NCBI GenBank assembly: GCA_000320545.1
Contig: ADNK01002337.1
Coordinates: 1 to 33,312, forward strand
From: Bigelowiella natans CCMP2755
Lineage: Eukaryota; Cercozoa; Chlorarachniophyceae
Direction: 5' to 3'
Length of the DNA: 33,312 bases
Shown piece after piece: positions 30,862-33,312 of the stretch. A program made the position numbers and the translations under genes. Numbering within the stretch: position 1 is the stretch's first letter; each line of letters starts with the position of its first letter. The notes under the pieces are model-generated. The model made no database searches. It had not been told where the DNA came from and saw nothing but the letters and a program-made list of their open reading frames with translations.

Positions 30862-32617
30862 CTACCAAATAATAAATTACATTTGTGGCTTTTGGAAGGC
30901 CGTCGCCTTCGAAAGGGGTCGCTGTCGGTGCACTACTACCTCCACACCCCCCCCCACCGATATCAGCAGAAAGAACAACAGCGGGAAGGCTCCTCTTTCT
31001 TTCAGATCCGACATCAGTTTTTTGTGGATCGAGAATAGCAGCATCCAGGGTAATCATGCAGATCGCCCCGTCCCTCCTTGAAGGACTCCCAGTGGACAGA
31101 TGACGACAGCCATCGGGCAAGGGGAAGGGGAAGGGGAGAGGGGAAAGGGTAGTCCAGGAGAGGAGGAACTCTCGGCGGTCGGAACGCATGCGATTTCCAG
31201 ATTGCGACAATGGACGTGTTGACGACATCCAACTGCGCGACATGAAATTAGACCGATTATAACCGACAAATGCAAGCCGTTCAGATTTGGATGCCGGCGA
31301 TTGGGAAATGTGGCATCGACCCAAGGCAGATGACAGAACGCACTCTCTTGGTGAATGGATGGTCTGTTTCCCGAAGAAGGTGAATGCATTTGTGTTCTTG
31401 ATGTGCCCCCGCCCTCTCCCCTCCCCCTCTTACGTTTTCTGCTCATTGAAAACAACACAGTTGTTTCAAAATGCCAACACATCTAGACAAATGAGACATG
31501 TGTGCGCATCATGCCACACCACTTGCTAGCTTGTCCACATGCTGGCATGTGAGCATCATGCACATGCCGCTGATGCATCGCCATTGTTCATCATGTCTCA
31601 TTTGTTTGCATGCACAAGCTTGCACGTCTAGCCAGATGAGGTGTAGCCCATGTAGCAGCAGCTAGCAGCTGGCAAGCTGGAGCGCACTGTGCCGCGAGCA
31701 GCAAGTTTTTGCCGCCCGCCACAGCTAGACAGCAACGGCACATCTTCGCTTCCACGACAGGGACACATGGCAGAATCATCATCCTGCACACATCGCATGC
31801 ACAGCGGAACATCAATGGTCCAAAAGGGGAGATTCAAATGGCAGCACATGAAACGCAATGCATGCACATCATCACGTACAGAAAGAAACACGCACTGCTG
31901 TCCGAAATGCGCGACATTCAAGCTAGCAAGACCGAAATAACGTGCATTTGATTGCATGAAACACATCATAGCGGAGACCAACAGATTCAACATTAGCGCT
32001 ATATGGCCGCTGCATTGCTAGATTGCACAGCTACATGAGGATGACCAGTGAACAAATTCAATTCAATTGGTTACATCCGCGATCCTGGCAAACACGTGCA
32101 ATTGCTGCCGCTTGACTTAATGTAAGAAGTCACTCGGGAAGGCCATTAATCCCCGCGTTTGCGTTGCAAAGTTGCACCATGATGCGACTCCTCTCATTTC
32201 AATGCTGTAGTGGCGAGTTTAAAGCTGCCTGTCAAAGAGCCAGCTGCTTCGTTGCGACGCTTGTGGTGGTGGTGGTTACCCCGGCGACGCCTGTGATGAG
32301 GGTTGGCCTGGCAAGGGAGTTGGAAAAATCAAACAAATTTCAATTGTACTTGAAAACAGTATCCGAGCCTTTCTCCTCTCTCACGAAACATCACCACAAC
32401 CACCACTAGCACTCGTTACCCAATGTTGTCAATACCATCACTGCTCCCACCTACCTTAATCGCTGTGAGAGCCAAACCATGAGCTGGATTTTCGCGGGGA
32501 GTGATTCTGCAGCAGGAGGACAGGGGAAGGGAGGGAGAGGATGCATGGAAGGCAGCCGAGACATCGAGGAGGGCGGTGAGAAAACAAAGGGAAAGACGAC
32601 CAGCAACAATGCACACA

Positions 32618-32649
<32 letters not shown>

Positions 32650-32679
32650 AACACACATATACTAAATATATTTCGCCGG
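30862..32679. other. Region upstream of the glycosyltransferase gene; possible 5' exon, otherwise no gene
   Basis: An acceptor (TTTGGTAG) ends at 30862 on the - strand, so at least one upstream exon of the glycosyltransferase gene should lie here. The best candidate is an open - strand stretch within about 31014-31220 (contains VVNTSIVAIWKSH), but I found no donor that joins it in phase and no signal anchor. From about 31450 to 32100 the sequence turns CATG/CTAG-rich (for example TTGCTAGCTTGTCCACATGCTGGCATG near 31521), as in other spacers. 32100-32600 shows nothing convincing. Confidence 0.4.
32611..32650. repeat. (CA)n(CG)n microsatellite
   Basis: A (CA)n run passes into alternating CG (GCGCGCGCGCGC), a sequence type able to adopt left-handed DNA. 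It lies just before the candidate exon at 32680. Confidence 0.9.
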
Positions 32680-32928
32680 ATGGAGACGATGTGTGTCAAC
32701 TGTTCCCTGATGACGCTATATGCTCCTGCAGACATCGTCACTTTCTGTCGTGACCACCTTAAAGCCGAGGAAGGCGTGTGGATGTGCAGCTGCTGCGTCT
32801 TAAATCGATACACGGACGTCGACGCTCGCGCAGTCTTCGGCCCGAGAGGGAGTTTCCTGATTTTTAATTGTTCAGAATTTGAGCAAGCTTCTTTTTCCTT
32901 TGGAGTGCATTTTTGGCCCAATTGGTAG
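32680..32928 (+). CDS. Candidate exon with paired cysteines, possibly USP-like (low confidence)
   Basis: The frame METMCVNCSLMTLYAP... continues to VWMCSCCVLNRYTDVDARAV and then GPRGSFLIFNCSEF. Two CxxC-type pairs followed by a 'P-x-x-L-I-I' strand recall the zinc-ribbon part of ubiquitin-specific proteases, but the catalytic Cys and His boxes are not in view. A donor-like G|GTAGAG precedes the (GA)n run near 32926. The opposite strand is also open across this stretch, so the strand itself is uncertain. Confidence 0.27.
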   Translation: METMCVNCSLMTLYAPADIVTFCRDHLKAEEGVWMCSCCVLNRYTDVDARAVFGPRGSFLIFNCSEFEQASFSFGVHFWPNW

Positions 32929-32936
32929 AGAGAGAG

Positions 32937-32989
<53 letters not shown>

Positions 32990-33086
32990 ACTCTGGCACG
33001 CACGCACGCACGCACGCAAGAACTAGCATTTATACAGCGTACATGAAATGTATCACAAAACCAAATTATTTTTCGTTGTATTTTAC

Positions 33087-33120
<34 letters not shown>
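32929..33120. repeat. (GA)n, (GCAC)n and (TA)n microsatellites
   Basis: Three separate runs: (GA)n at about 32929-32989, a CGCA tetranucleotide run at about 32999-33017 and (TA)n at about 33091-33120. No gene is seen from 32929 to the window end. Confidence 0.9.
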
Positions 33121-33123
<3 letters not shown>

Positions 33124-33217
33124 ACACACGCGTGTCCAGCTGCTACCTTCGGGGGAATGCCTGGCGTGTTGGAGCTGTTTGCGGCTGATAGATAACAGTA
33201 TCAGGGGGCTGAAAGCG

Positions 33218-33312
33218 GGGGGGGGGGGGGGGGGAAAAAAAAAAAAAAAAAAAAGAGGAAGGGGGGCGGGGGGGGGAATTTGGGCCCCGGTTGCCCCCCC
33301 CCGAGTATGGGG
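33218..33312. other. Homopolymer-rich window end, likely unreliable sequence
   Basis: Long G, A, G and C runs follow one another to the end of the window (poly-G at about 33218-33234, then poly-A, then G-rich and C-rich runs). Such a pattern is typical of a contig end with degraded base quality; I see nothing biological in it. Confidence 0.6.

Noticed and set aside
1-33312. tRNA, rRNA or snRNA genes
   Set aside because: I looked for cloverleaf-like arms and conserved boxes by eye and saw none I could defend. A covariance-model search would be decisive.

Overview
The window is nuclear DNA from an intron-rich microbial eukaryote. I infer this from spliceosomal introns of about 60-300 bases that keep phase across whole protein families, dense microsatellites and homopolymers, AATAAA signals, and the lack of operons or bacterial ribosome sites. 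The gene set (a plant-like GH3 amido synthetase, a halide/thiol methyltransferase, GT49 and GT47 glycosyltransferases, a PH-PX-C2 membrane protein) would suit an algal-type protist such as a chlorarachniophyte, stramenopile or haptophyte. The sequence alone does not decide which.

Layout, left to right. 148-1599 (+): 3' part of an endonuclease/exonuclease/phosphatase-fold gene, PDE12/nocturnin-like. 2538-8166 (-): complete 21-exon GH3 gene, 667 aa by my splicing. 8704-9052: internally deleted, frameshifted copy of the gene at 11483-12541. 9716-11024 (-): TPMT/HOL-type S-adenosylmethionine methyltransferase, 5 exons, 300 aa. 11483-12541 (+): single-exon membrane protein of unknown function with a basic C-terminal module. 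13389-16880 (-): 9-exon, two-pass membrane protein with a roughly 270-residue ectodomain. 18473-19901 (-): 5-exon polytopic membrane protein. 20124-22851 (+): 7-exon PH-PX-C2-MCTP-like protein, divergent from the previous gene. 24015-30861 (-): a very large glycosyltransferase reading frame, GT49 - carbohydrate-binding-like domain - GT49 - two membrane segments - GT47, at least 1931 aa in 5 recognisable exons. 32680-32928 (+): a weak candidate exon with paired cysteines.

The genes look like independent chromosomal neighbours, not a pathway cluster. The most unusual object is the tri-catalytic glycosyltransferase. Its parts recall animal bifunctional glycan polymerases (LARGE, EXT), but the combination is one I do not know. 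Second are the 11.5 kb gene and its deletion derivative, which suggest a dispersed family. Exon borders were placed by eye from reading frame, GT/AG dinucleotides, phase and family motifs; no alignment or transcript data were available.
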